15,644 nt of DNA from Eubacterium sp. (GTDB lineage Bacteria > Bacillota > Clostridia > Oscillospirales > Acutalibacteraceae). Each line of letters opens with the position of its first letter. The stretch's first letter is position 1. Position numbers and translations under genes: made by a program. The notes beneath the pieces are model-generated. The model was not told the origin of the DNA. It made no database searches and saw nothing but the letters and a program-made list of their open reading frames with translations. Location of the stretch: positions 1 to 15,644 of the forward strand of contig JAIDEF010000109.1 of the NCBI GenBank assembly GCA_029054965.1, read 5' to 3'. Positions 7,353 to 15,235 of this stretch are shown here, piece after piece.

Positions 7353-8201
7353 ATGGCAAAAAAACAATCAGGTCTTGGTAAAGGCTTAAGTGCTCTTATG
7401 ATGGAAAATGCTGTTGATAATATGGTTGCTACTAATACCCTGTCTATCAATGAAATTATTCCTAATAAAGACCAGCCAAGAAAAACATTTGATGAGGGTG
7501 CTCTGCAGGAGCTTGCTGACAGTATAATTCAACACGGCGTGCTGCAGCCCCTGTTAGTAAGACCCTTACCAACAGGCGGTTATCAGCTTGTTGCGGGTGA
7601 AAGACGCTGGAGAGCTTCAAGAATAGCAGGATTAAAGGAAGTTCCCGTTGTTATAAAAGAACTCAGTGATGTAGAAACGATGGAAATCGCAATAATTGAA
7701 AATTTACAGCGTGAGGACTTAAACCCGATTGAAGAAGCAGAGGGACTCCAGGCACTCATAGATAGGTGCGGATTTACTCAGGAGGATGTTGCTGTTTCAG
7801 TTGGAAAGTCACGTCCTGCTATTGCGAATGCACTGAGATTGCTGAAATTACCCCCTGAAGTACGTGATATGACCCGAAATGGTGATATTTCAGCAGGTCA
7901 TGCACGTGCTTTGCTTGCATTTGACAATGATGCGATGATATGTGAAATATCACAAAATATTGTTAAAAACAATCTCACTGTAAGAGATGTTGAGCGTTTA
8001 TCCAAAACAAAGGAAAATATGAACAAGGTTCGCCCTTCATCAAGACGACGTGATTCCTTCTATGACGAGGTTGAATTGTCTCTCACAGAGGTACTTGGCA
8101 GAAAGGTAAAGGTTTATAACGGCAGAGGAAAGGGCACACTTGAAATAGAGTTCTATTCTGTTGATGATTTAAAGGAAATTGCAAATAAGTTAGGAGAATA
8201 A
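7353..8201 (+). CDS. parB: Chromosome-partitioning protein ParB (Spo0J)
   Basis: 282-residue CTP-dependent DNA clamp that loads at parS and recruits SMC and ParA. The N terminus carries the ParA-stimulating motif GLGKGLSALM (7-16). The CTP-binding domain follows: NKDQPRKTF at 38-46, GERRWR at 82-87 and ENLQRED at 116-122. The helix-turn-helix spans about 141-167 (FTQEDVAVSVGKSRPAIANA). The parS-type specificity residues are R154 and G182, where Noc has Q and R. The C-terminal dimerization domain covers about 230-282. GAGAGG (7341-7346) overlaps the parA stop and serves as its ribosome site. The serS ATG follows after two bases, so parA, parB and serS appear to be one transcript. Confidence 0.96.
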   Translation: MAKKQSGLGKGLSALMMENAVDNMVATNTLSINEIIPNKDQPRKTFDEGALQELADSIIQHGVLQPLLVRPLPTGGYQLVAGERRWRASRIAGLKEVPVVIKELSDVETMEIAIIENLQREDLNPIEEAEGLQALIDRCGFTQEDVAVSVGKSRPAIANALRLLKLPPEVRDMTRNGDISAGHARALLAFDNDAMICEISQNIVKNNLTVRDVERLSKTKENMNKVRPSSRRRDSFYDEVELSLTEVLGRKVKVYNGRGKGTLEIEFYSVDDLKEIANKLGE

Positions 8202-8203
8202 AA

Positions 8204-9490
8204 ATGTTAGATATTAAATTTGTAAGGGAAAATCCCGAGATTGTAAAAGAAAACATAAAAAAGAAATTCCAGGACAAGAAGCTTCCGCTAGTTGACGAAG
8301 TAATTGAGCTTGATACTGAACGACGTTCAGTAATGACAAGAGCTGACGAGCTGCGTGCAAACAGAAATAAACTGTCAAAGCAAATCGGAGCACTGATGAG
8401 TCAGGGCAAAAAGGAAGAGGGTATGGCTATTCGTGAGCAGGTAAATGCTCAGGCGAAGGAGCTTGATGAGCTTGCAGCAAAAGAGAAAGAGCTTAACGAA
8501 AAGGTTACCCAGATAATGATGTCTATTCCAAACATTATTGAGGATTCAGTTCCGATTGGTAAGGATGACAGCGAAAATGTTGAGGTACAGAAATATGGTG
8601 AGCCTGTTGTTCCTGATTTTGAGGTGCCATACCACACAGATATTATGGAACGCTTTGACGGAATCGACCTTGAGGCTGCAGGCAGAGTTGCCGGTAATGG
8701 CTTCTATTATTTAATGGGTGATATTGCAAGATTGCACAGTGCAGTTATCAGCTATGCACGTGATTTTATGATTGACCGTGGTTTCACTTATGTAGTTCCT
8801 CCATTTATGATCCGTTCAAATGTGGTTACCGGTGTTATGAGCTTTGAGGAAATGGATGCAATGATGTACAAAATAGAAGGTGAGGATTTATACCTTATCG
8901 GCACTTCAGAGCATTCAATGATTGGTAAGTTCATTGACACAATCACTCCTGAAAGCGAGCTTCCTAAAACACTCACCTCATACTCACCTTGCTTCAGAAA
9001 AGAAAAGGGTGCTCACGGAATTGAGGAGCGTGGTGTTTATCGTATTCATCAGTTTGAAAAACAGGAAATGGTAGTTGTCTGCAAGCCTGAGGAATCAAAA
9101 ATGTGGTTTGATAAGCTCTGGCAAAACACTGTTGATTTGTTCCGTTCTCTTGATATTCCTGTAAGAACACTTGAGTGCTGCTCAGGTGACCTTGCTGACC
9201 TTAAGGTTAAGAGCATTGACGTTGAGGCATGGTCACCAAGACAGCAAAAATATTTTGAGGTTGGCTCTTGCTCAAATCTTACTGATGCACAGGCAAGAAG
9301 ACTTAAAATCAGAGTAAAGGGTGAAGATGGTAACTACCTTGCTCATACCTTAAACAATACAGTAGTTGCACCACCAAGAATGCTTATTGCATTTCTGGAA
9401 AACAATCTTCAGGCAGACGGCTCTGTCTTAATCCCTGAGGCACTTCGTATGTATATGGGCGGCAAGGACAAAATTGTTCCTACAAAATAA
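8204..9490 (+). CDS. serS: Seryl-tRNA synthetase (variant active-site motif type)
   Basis: 428-residue class II aminoacyl-tRNA synthetase charging tRNA-Ser with serine. The N-terminal antiparallel coiled-coil arm that grips the long variable arm of tRNA-Ser covers about residues 28-105. The serine/ATP site shows GTSEHSMIG at 233-241, where most bacterial enzymes have TAEVP. Motif 2 is seen as FRKE (264-267) with GVYRIHQFEKQEM (277-289). Motif 3 is APPRMLIAFLEN (389-400) after HTLNNT. The sequence ends PEALRMYMGG plus a short tail. TSEHSMIG and FRKEKGAHG point to a SerRS subtype I associate with Clostridia and some archaea. AGGAG lies at 8192-8196 within parB. There is no T-box leader because the gene starts two bases after parB, so its expression should follow the partition operon. 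Confidence 0.95.
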   Translation: MLDIKFVRENPEIVKENIKKKFQDKKLPLVDEVIELDTERRSVMTRADELRANRNKLSKQIGALMSQGKKEEGMAIREQVNAQAKELDELAAKEKELNEKVTQIMMSIPNIIEDSVPIGKDDSENVEVQKYGEPVVPDFEVPYHTDIMERFDGIDLEAAGRVAGNGFYYLMGDIARLHSAVISYARDFMIDRGFTYVVPPFMIRSNVVTGVMSFEEMDAMMYKIEGEDLYLIGTSEHSMIGKFIDTITPESELPKTLTSYSPCFRKEKGAHGIEERGVYRIHQFEKQEMVVVCKPEESKMWFDKLWQNTVDLFRSLDIPVRTLECCSGDLADLKVKSIDVEAWSPRQQKYFEVGSCSNLTDAQARRLKIRVKGEDGNYLAHTLNNTVVAPPRMLIAFLENNLQADGSVLIPEALRMYMGGKDKIVPTK

Positions 9491-10209
9491 TGACAATTGC
9501 ACTTATCATTATCGGACTTATAATAATTACAGCATTTTCACTGACTGTTTTTGAGGATGTATTCAATGCCGGGAATATTGCAGGTATTCTCGGCGGAATA
9601 TATATTACTATTTTAGGTTTGACATACGAAAAAATAAATCAACTATTATGGTGGATTTTATTATCTGCGGCAGTCTTAAGCACAGTCATAATTATAGCTC
9701 TTATGAGCATTATATATTTTAAAGGCAAAACAAAAGCTGAAAATAAAAATGTTATAATTATTCTGGGATGTCGTGTAAAGTGGGACAGACCAAGCCTTTC
9801 TCTTATTAAAAGAGTTGACACTGCTTATGATTTTTTAATTAAAAATCCAAAGGCAATTGCAATATTAAGCGGCGGTCAGGGTAAAGACGAGGCTCTGAGT
9901 GAAGCTGAGTGTATGAAAAAGCTTTTACTTGAAAAGGGTATAGATAAAAGCAGACTGATTTTAGAAGATAAATCAACAACTACTGATGAAAATATTGCTT
10001 TTTCTTTAAAAATAATAAACGAACTTGGTTTTGATAAATCTGCTGCAATAGCAACAAGCGAGTATCATCAACTGCGCTCGGCAATGATTTGTAAAAGATA
10101 CGGTCTGAAAACAAATCCTCAAAGCTCAAAAACAAAACTATCTATCCTGCACGTATTTTTACTCCGTGAAATATTCGGAATAATTAAAGAGCTTATTACA
10201 AATAAATAA
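9490..10209 (+). CDS. DUF218 (YdcF/SanA/ElyC-like) membrane protein
   Basis: 239 residues. Three hydrophobic segments (about 3-21, 30-45 and 54-77) precede a DUF218 domain at about 87-230. The domain shows VIIILGCRVKWDRPSLSL (88-105), AILSGGQGKDEALSEAE (124-140), then DKSTTTDEN (160-168) and ATSEYHQLRSA (188-198), all family landmarks. Relatives such as ElyC and SanA act in envelope biogenesis under stress, and some are linked to lipid-carrier metabolism; the biochemical activity is not established here. The ATG overlaps the serS stop (TAATG) and has no good ribosome site directly upstream, so reinitiation by ribosomes finishing serS is likely. It is the last gene of the parA operon, followed by a strong terminator. 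Confidence 0.85.
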   Translation: MTIALIIIGLIIITAFSLTVFEDVFNAGNIAGILGGIYITILGLTYEKINQLLWWILLSAAVLSTVIIIALMSIIYFKGKTKAENKNVIIILGCRVKWDRPSLSLIKRVDTAYDFLIKNPKAIAILSGGQGKDEALSEAECMKKLLLEKGIDKSRLILEDKSTTTDENIAFSLKIINELGFDKSAAIATSEYHQLRSAMICKRYGLKTNPQSSKTKLSILHVFLLREIFGIIKELITNK

Positions 10210-10218
10210 CTGTATACA

Positions 10219-10255
10219 AAAAGACACCGAAGAAAATTCATCTTCGGTGTCTTTT
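10219..10255. terminator. Bidirectional terminator between converging operons
   Basis: A 15-bp perfect stem (10219-10233 with 10241-10255; core AGACACCGAAGA / TCTTCGGTGTCT) has a seven-base loop. A-run on the left and T-run on the right give U-tails on both strands, so it can end both the parA-serS-DUF218 transcript and the LCP transcript arriving from the right. Confidence 0.88.
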
Positions 10256-10269
10256 ATATTGCCTAAATA

Positions 10270-12009
10270 TTAGTTTGTTGTCTGTGTATCTTCCTCTGTT
10301 GTAGATTCATAAGTTGTTGCTTCGCCATAGCTGTTATTATAAATTACCGCATAGCAGGGAACTAAGCTTTCATTATAAAATCCGTAAAGCTCACACTTAA
10401 GTATGTCAACCCTCTTCTCTGCCAAAACAACAGAGGATCTGCCGTAAAGCAGAGTCTGCAAATAATTTGCATCCTGCGGAAAATCAGCCTTCCAGCACCA
10501 TGCACCATAATATATACCGCCTGCACCCTTTCCATTGATTCTTGCATTCGGCACACTTGTCATTTTAATATCATAGCTAAGCCATCCCTGTGACAATGCA
10601 TATTTTGAAATTGAAATAATCTCATTTGTACTGAAGCCCGTCTTTACATATGGCAGCAGCTTGTTGACAACCTTTAAAAGTGTAACGGCATTACCATCAC
10701 GCACGCCATCAAAAATTTTAGTCAGACAGGTTTTCTGTCTATCTGCTCTCATATTGTCACTGTCAAGCTTTCTTATTCTGCAGTAAGCAAGAGCCTGTTC
10801 ACCTGTCAGTCTCATTTCACCGCTATTGCCCTCAAAAGATTTATCAATAGTGACATAACCATATCTTTCCTGATGATTGTTGATTTCGTTAATCTCCGCA
10901 GATGTTATTTCAATATCAACACCGCCAAGCTCATCAACAATTCCCTCAAAGCTGTCAAAATTAACAATTACATAATCATCAATATCAATCTTATACATTT
11001 TTTCAACGCAGTTAATGTAACAGCCTATGCCGCCCATTGCCATTGCGCCGTTGATTTTTCCGAATTCTCCTGTAGTTTCATCGCCCGGGACATTTTCCCA
11101 ATACGCATAGGTGTCACGAAGAATTGAAGTAAGTGTTATCTGCTTATTGTCAGTATTTATACTTACAATGATTGCAGCATCGGCTCTTGTATCTTCTTCT
11201 AAAATTTCATCTCCTCTGGTATCTTCACCAACCAGAAGAACATTGAGAACATGGCTTGATGAGCATGGAGCACCATTATAATACCATGTCTTTATCATAT
11301 CCTGCAATGAAGAAAGATGATCAGCATCAGTTTCATTGACTTCAGGGAAATTTTCAATCAGCTTGTCCATAGCTGTATAACGCTGCTCAGTTTTTGTTGC
11401 ATTGTTATCATCATCACTAACTGAATTCAGCGCTTTGTAAACATAGATACCTGCACCCGCAGCAGCCACTAAAACAATAACTAATAAAACTATTATAATA
11501 TTTCTTACAATTTTGCCTTTTTTAGTTTTAAAAAACTTTTCTTTTTCAGTCGTTTGACTCTCTGTACTTAACTCACTGTTGTCTGCAAATGAAAGTAAAT
11601 CAACAAAACCGTCATTGCCGACAAGAGTTTCTTCAATCTGCTGTCCCTGATTAACAATCACAGCGTCTTCATTATCATCAGTATTTTTCTCTATTACTTC
11701 CGACTTTTTTTCAACAGGCTTTTTTTCAGAAATAACAGCATCATCCTTTATTCTCTTCTCTTCCTCTTCAATACTGCTGTCGACAATTCCGTTATCACTG
11801 CGTACATACAAATTGTCAAAAACCTTTTGTTCTACACCTTCGTCAATTGTATCATTATCGGCAGGTGTTTTGATATTATTTGGTTTCTCGGCAGGAAGCT
11901 CACCATTCTTCGTTTTTATTTCAAAAGACGGAGCTGATTCCTCTCTCTCCTGTTTTCTCTTTTTTACCTCGGAGAGAATATCGTCAATATTATAAGTTTC
12001 CTTCTCCAT
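10270..12009 (-). CDS. LCP-family (LytR-CpsA-Psr) cell-wall polymer ligase
   Basis: 579-residue membrane protein. LCP enzymes transfer wall teichoic acids or other undecaprenyl-linked glycopolymers to peptidoglycan outside the membrane. A long acidic cytoplasmic region (about 1-165, rich in E, D, K) begins MEKETYNIDDILSEVKKRK. One transmembrane helix covers about 168-193. The LCP domain covers about 255-440: LLVGEDTR at 258-265, RADAAIIVS with R275, SILRDTY with R298 at 295-301, NFDSFEGIVDELGGVDIEI, and LTGEQALAYCRIRKLDSD with downstream RADRQ. These hold the family's phosphate-binding arginines. About 140 further residues end in a T/E-rich tail. The ATG at 12009 is chosen because AGAGGGG lies seven bases upstream; an in-frame ATG at 12039 has no ribosome site. 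It follows gyrA by 121 bases with its own probable promoter. The exact polymer cannot be told. Confidence 0.93.
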   Translation of the reverse strand: MEKETYNIDDILSEVKKRKQEREESAPSFEIKTKNGELPAEKPNNIKTPADNDTIDEGVEQKVFDNLYVRSDNGIVDSSIEEEEKRIKDDAVISEKKPVEKKSEVIEKNTDDNEDAVIVNQGQQIEETLVGNDGFVDLLSFADNSELSTESQTTEKEKFFKTKKGKIVRNIIIVLLVIVLVAAAGAGIYVYKALNSVSDDDNNATKTEQRYTAMDKLIENFPEVNETDADHLSSLQDMIKTWYYNGAPCSSSHVLNVLLVGEDTRGDEILEEDTRADAAIIVSINTDNKQITLTSILRDTYAYWENVPGDETTGEFGKINGAMAMGGIGCYINCVEKMYKIDIDDYVIVNFDSFEGIVDELGGVDIEITSAEINEINNHQERYGYVTIDKSFEGNSGEMRLTGEQALAYCRIRKLDSDNMRADRQKTCLTKIFDGVRDGNAVTLLKVVNKLLPYVKTGFSTNEIISISKYALSQGWLSYDIKMTSVPNARINGKGAGGIYYGAWCWKADFPQDANYLQTLLYGRSSVVLAEKRVDILKCELYGFYNESLVPCYAVIYNNSYGEATTYESTTEEDTQTTN

Positions 12010-12064
12010 TCCATAACCCCTCTTTTTGATTCGCAACATTTCAAATACATAATTAATGCATAAT

Positions 12065-12093
12065 ATTAGAAATTATATAACAACATTCTTCAA
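12065..12093 (-). promoter_or_regulatory. Probable promoter of the LCP gene
   Basis: On the minus strand, TTGAAG (12093-12088; four of six -35 consensus bases) and TCTAAT (12070-12065; five of six -10 bases) are 17 bases apart. A start near 12058 would give a leader of about 50 bases. There is no convincing terminator between gyrA and this point, so read-through from gyrA may also contribute. Confidence 0.4.
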
Positions 12094-12130
12094 AAAGCTA
12101 CAAAATAAGCAATTTGTTAACAAATATTTA

Positions 12131-14638
12131 TTATTCTTCTATCTGTTCCGTGTTTTCAGCTGTTTCATCAGTATCAGAGCTTAACTCCTCTTCTGCTTCT
12201 TCCAGCTTATCAACAACTGAAATTGTCGCAATCTTTTCGCCATCATTTACTCTCATCACCTTAACGCCCTTGCTTGGTCGCTGGAAAGTAGAAATCTGAT
12301 CAGCGTTAGTTCTTATGATAATACCATCGGAGGAAATCATAATAACATCATTATCATCACAAACAGGTGCAATCATAGCTACTTTGCCGTACTGTTCAGT
12401 ACGATAGTTGATAAGACCTTTTCCTGCCCTTGACTGAATACGATAATCTGAAAATTCACTTTTTCTTCCGTAGCCTGTCTCAGAAACAGTAAGCAGAGTA
12501 AAGCCGTCAAGCTTAACTGCAAAACCAACAACATAATCGCCCTCATTAAGCTGAATAGCTCTTACACCTCTTGCTGTTCTTCCAATAAGCCTTGCATCAC
12601 TTTCTTTGAAGCAAATGCTCATTCCATCGTGGGTAGCAACAATCAGCTCGCGTTCACCATCAGTAATTTCAACCCAGCTAAGCTCGTCGTCATCATCAAG
12701 ATTAATTGCTATAATTCCTGTTTTTCTGATATGGTCATACTGGTCAAGAGCAGTTCTTTTTATTATACCGTTTCTTGTCATCATACAAAGATAAGTGCGA
12801 TCCTCTTCTTTAGGAACCTTAACCATTGCACTTACCTGTTCTCCATTTTCGAGAGGGAGAATATTAACAACATTCATCCCCTTACTTGTCCTTGATGACT
12901 CAGGAATTTCATAGCCCTTAAGCTTAAAGACCTTACCCTTATTGGTAAATATTAAAATCTGATCGTGGGTAGAGCAGCTAAACATAGTTTTAGCAACATC
13001 CTCTTCACGTCTGCTCATACCTGATATACCTCTGCCGCCTCTGTTCTGTGCTTTATAGGTATCAACTGTCTGACGCTTCATATATCCTTTTTCGGTAAGA
13101 GTCAAAATGCAGTCCTCAACAGGAATCAAATCTTCATCATCAACATCACCGCTGAATGCTGAAATTTCTGTTCTTCTGTCATCACCAAATTTATCAGCAA
13201 TTGCTCTTGCTTCTGATTTAATGATTTCTGCAATTCTTATTTCATTTGCAAGAATATCAAGGAAATCCTTGATTTTTTCGTGAAGCTCATCTAATTCATT
13301 CAGTATTTTTTCTATTTCAAGTCCTGCCAACTGACCAAGACGGTAAGCAACAATTGCACTTGCCTGCGGGTCATCAAAACCGAACTTGTCCATAATTGCC
13401 TGCTTTGCCTCAGACTGACCGCCCTTGCAGGCACGGATTGTTGCTATAACCTCATCAACAATATCAATAGCCTTTGCAAGACCTTCTAAAATATGTGCAC
13501 GCTCCTGAGCTTTCTTTAAATCAAACTCAGTTCTTCTTTTAACAATATCCTTCTGGAAAGCAATATATTTTTCGAGAATTTCTTTAAGTGTTAAAACCTT
13601 TGGCACACCATCATCAAGTGCAAGCAAAATTGCACCGAAGGTAACCTGCATATCTGTCATTTTATAAAGATTGTTAAGAACTACCTGTGCATTTGCATCA
13701 CGCTTAACAGTTACTTCAATATGCATACCGCGTCTGTCAGAATAGTCCTGAACATCAGCAACACCCTCAAGCCTTTTTTCCTTAACCAAATCCGCAATTC
13801 TTGTTATGAGTCTTGCCTTGTTAACACCATAAGGAATTTCAGTTACAACAATTTTAAATCTGTCGCCGCGTGTTTCAATAATTTCAGCCTTGGCACGAAC
13901 ATAAATTTTACCTCGTCCTGTTGCATAAGCCTCTTTAATACCACGGCTGCCCATAATAATTCCTGCTGTCGGGAAATCAGGACCTTTGATATGTACCATC
14001 AAATCCTCAAGGCTTGCATCCGGATTATCAATAAGACAGCACATACCCTCAACAACCTCATTCATATTATGAGGAGGAATATTTGTTGCCATACCAACGG
14101 CAATACCTGACGAACCGTTAACCAGAAGATTTGGAAATCTTGATGGCAAAACAGTAGGCTCCTTGCCGTTATCATCAAAATTAGGAGCAAAGTCAACAGT
14201 ATCCTTCTTGATATCCTCAAGCATTTTCATTGAGATTTTACTCATTCTTGACTCAGTATAACGATATGCTGCAGGAGGATCACCATCAACAGAACCAAAG
14301 TTACCATGACCGTCAACTAAAGGATGGCGCATTGAAAATGGCTGAGCAAGTCTAACCATAGCATCATAAACAGATGCATCACCATGTGGGTGATAATGAC
14401 CAAGCACTTCACCGACAGTTGTTGCGCACTTACGGTAAGGATTTGTAGGGTAAAGGTTGTTATCATACATTGCATAAAGAATTCTTCTGTGAACAGGCTT
14501 CAATCCATCACGAACATCAGGCAATGCACGCTGAACAATAACACTCATTGAATAATCAAGGAATGCCTTTCTGATTTCAGTGCTGATTTCAACATCTACA
14601 ATTTTTTGATTGTCATAACGAATTTCATTATTATCCAT
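12131..14638 (-). CDS. gyrA: DNA gyrase subunit A
   Basis: 835-residue breakage-reunion subunit of DNA gyrase; with GyrB it introduces negative supercoils. The N-terminal domain shows [19 protein letters not shown] (36-54). The quinolone-resistance region is [14 protein letters not shown] (81-94). The catalytic tyrosine is Y127 in [10 protein letters not shown] coiled-coil region precedes the C-terminal beta-pinwheel, which carries a clear GyrA box, [10 protein letters not shown], at 531-540. That box marks gyrase rather than topoisomerase IV ParC. The protein ends in an acidic E/D-rich tail of about 25 residues. Position 88, equivalent to Ser83 of E. coli, is alanine, and D92 equals Asp87. 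The ATG has GGAGGA six bases upstream. gyrB is not beside it, unlike the common gyrB-gyrA arrangement. I see no convincing promoter in the 75 bases before it. Confidence 0.98.
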   Translation of the reverse strand: MDNNEIRYDNQKIVDVEISTEIRKAFLDYSMSVIVQRALPDVRDGLKPVHRRILYAMYDNNLYPTNPYRKCATTVGEVLGHYHPHGDASVYDAMVRLAQPFSMRHPLVDGHGNFGSVDGDPPAAYRYTESRMSKISMKMLEDIKKDTVDFAPNFDDNGKEPTVLPSRFPNLLVNGSSGIAVGMATNIPPHNMNEVVEGMCCLIDNPDASLEDLMVHIKGPDFPTAGIIMGSRGIKEAYATGRGKIYVRAKAEIIETRGDRFKIVVTEIPYGVNKARLITRIADLVKEKRLEGVADVQDYSDRRGMHIEVTVKRDANAQVVLNNLYKMTDMQVTFGAILLALDDGVPKVLTLKEILEKYIAFQKDIVKRRTEFDLKKAQERAHILEGLAKAIDIVDEVIATIRACKGGQSEAKQAIMDKFGFDDPQASAIVAYRLGQLAGLEIEKILNELDELHEKIKDFLDILANEIRIAEIIKSEARAIADKFGDDRRTEISAFSGDVDDEDLIPVEDCILTLTEKGYMKRQTVDTYKAQNRGGRGISGMSRREEDVAKTMFSCSTHDQILIFTNKGKVFKLKGYEIPESSRTSKGMNVVNILPLENGEQVSAMVKVPKEEDRTYLCMMTRNGIIKRTALDQYDHIRKTGIIAINLDDDDELSWVEITDGERELIVATHDGMSICFKESDARLIGRTARGVRAIQLNEGDYVVGFAVKLDGFTLLTVSETGYGRKSEFSDYRIQSRAGKGLINYRTEQYGKVAMIAPVCDDNDVIMISSDGIIIRTNADQISTFQRPSKGVKVMRVNDGEKIATISVVDKLEEAEEELSSDTDETAENTEQIEE

Positions 14639-14682
14639 TAATATTCCTCCGTTGCCAAAACGGCATTAGATTTAATAAAGGT

Positions 14683-14704
14683 ATTGCCTGAAATATTAGG
14701 CAAT
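14683..14704 (-). other. Small hairpin upstream of gyrA
   Basis: ATTGCCT (14683-14689) and AGGCAAT (14698-14704) form a perfect 7-bp stem with an eight-base loop, in the 75-base gap between the YcxB-like gene and gyrA. On the minus-strand RNA no U-run follows directly, so it is at best a weak terminator or attenuator. A second tiny inverted repeat (TGCC/GGCA, 14653-14665) lies just before the gyrA ribosome site. Confidence 0.3.
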
Positions 14705-14713
14705 AGCTGACTG

Positions 14714-15235
14714 TTATTTTATATAAAAGTAATTTGCATTTTTCTTAATCTGATTGAATACCTGCTGCTTCATTTGGTCAGGTATATCTCTCTTAGGCAG
14801 AATTTTCAATTCAAAACCAACATTAAAATAAAAATAATTTTCTGTTTCATAAATAGCCCTTATAACAGAATAAGGGTAAACATTGATTATTCCTGCCTCG
14901 TTCATCATCGGGATATTTCTGTACTCAACTGTATTTTCATCAATTGTGATTTCGCATGGTGAAAGATATTGTGCATCTGCTGCAAGATATCTTTCAACCT
15001 TTTTTTCGATACCTACATTGTAGACATAAAGAAAATATGCACCGCAAACCACAAATGCAATTACTGCAGCAATAATCAATGAGGAATTTTTTTCAGCTAT
15101 TAAATAAAAAGCAAAAAACGCAATAAACATGAATGCTGTGATTAATGTGGGTATAAGCCTTGACCGCTTGAACTGCAGTTTTTCCCAAATAACAAAATCA
15201 TCTTTATTCGGGGTTACACGGAAGGTATTCTTCAT
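14714..15235 (-). CDS. YcxB-like two-helix membrane protein
   Basis: 173 residues. A short polar N terminus is followed by two transmembrane helices (about 28-47 and 50-72) forming a hairpin, then a C-terminal domain (about 80-173) that should lie in the cytoplasm. The domain has a strand-rich part (ITIDENTVEYRN, then INVYPYSVIRAIYETENYFYF) and the motif ILPKRDI at 145-151 before a last helix. This layout fits the YcxB-like family, whose function is unknown. GGAGGG lies about seven bases before the ATG. The start overlaps the stop of the upstream gene (ATGA, 15232-15235), so the two are translationally coupled. gyrA follows 75 bases downstream on the same strand and may share the transcript. 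Confidence 0.7.
   Translation of the reverse strand: MKNTFRVTPNKDDFVIWEKLQFKRSRLIPTLITAFMFIAFFAFYLIAEKNSSLIIAAVIAFVVCGAYFLYVYNVGIEKKVERYLAADAQYLSPCEITIDENTVEYRNIPMMNEAGIINVYPYSVIRAIYETENYFYFNVGFELKILPKRDIPDQMKQQVFNQIKKNANYFYIK

Noticed and set aside
12010-12039. Ten-residue longer start of the LCP protein
   Set aside because: No ribosome site precedes the ATG at 12039, whereas AGAGGGG precedes the ATG at 12009.
12112-12125. ATTTGTTAACAAAT palindrome after gyrA
   Set aside because: It has no loop, no G/C core and no T-run, so it is not a credible terminator; it is probably a chance palindrome in AT-rich DNA.
13721-14110. Open frame of 129 codons antisense to gyrA
   Set aside because: It has no family resemblance, no ribosome site, and lies wholly inside the conserved gyrA coding sequence.
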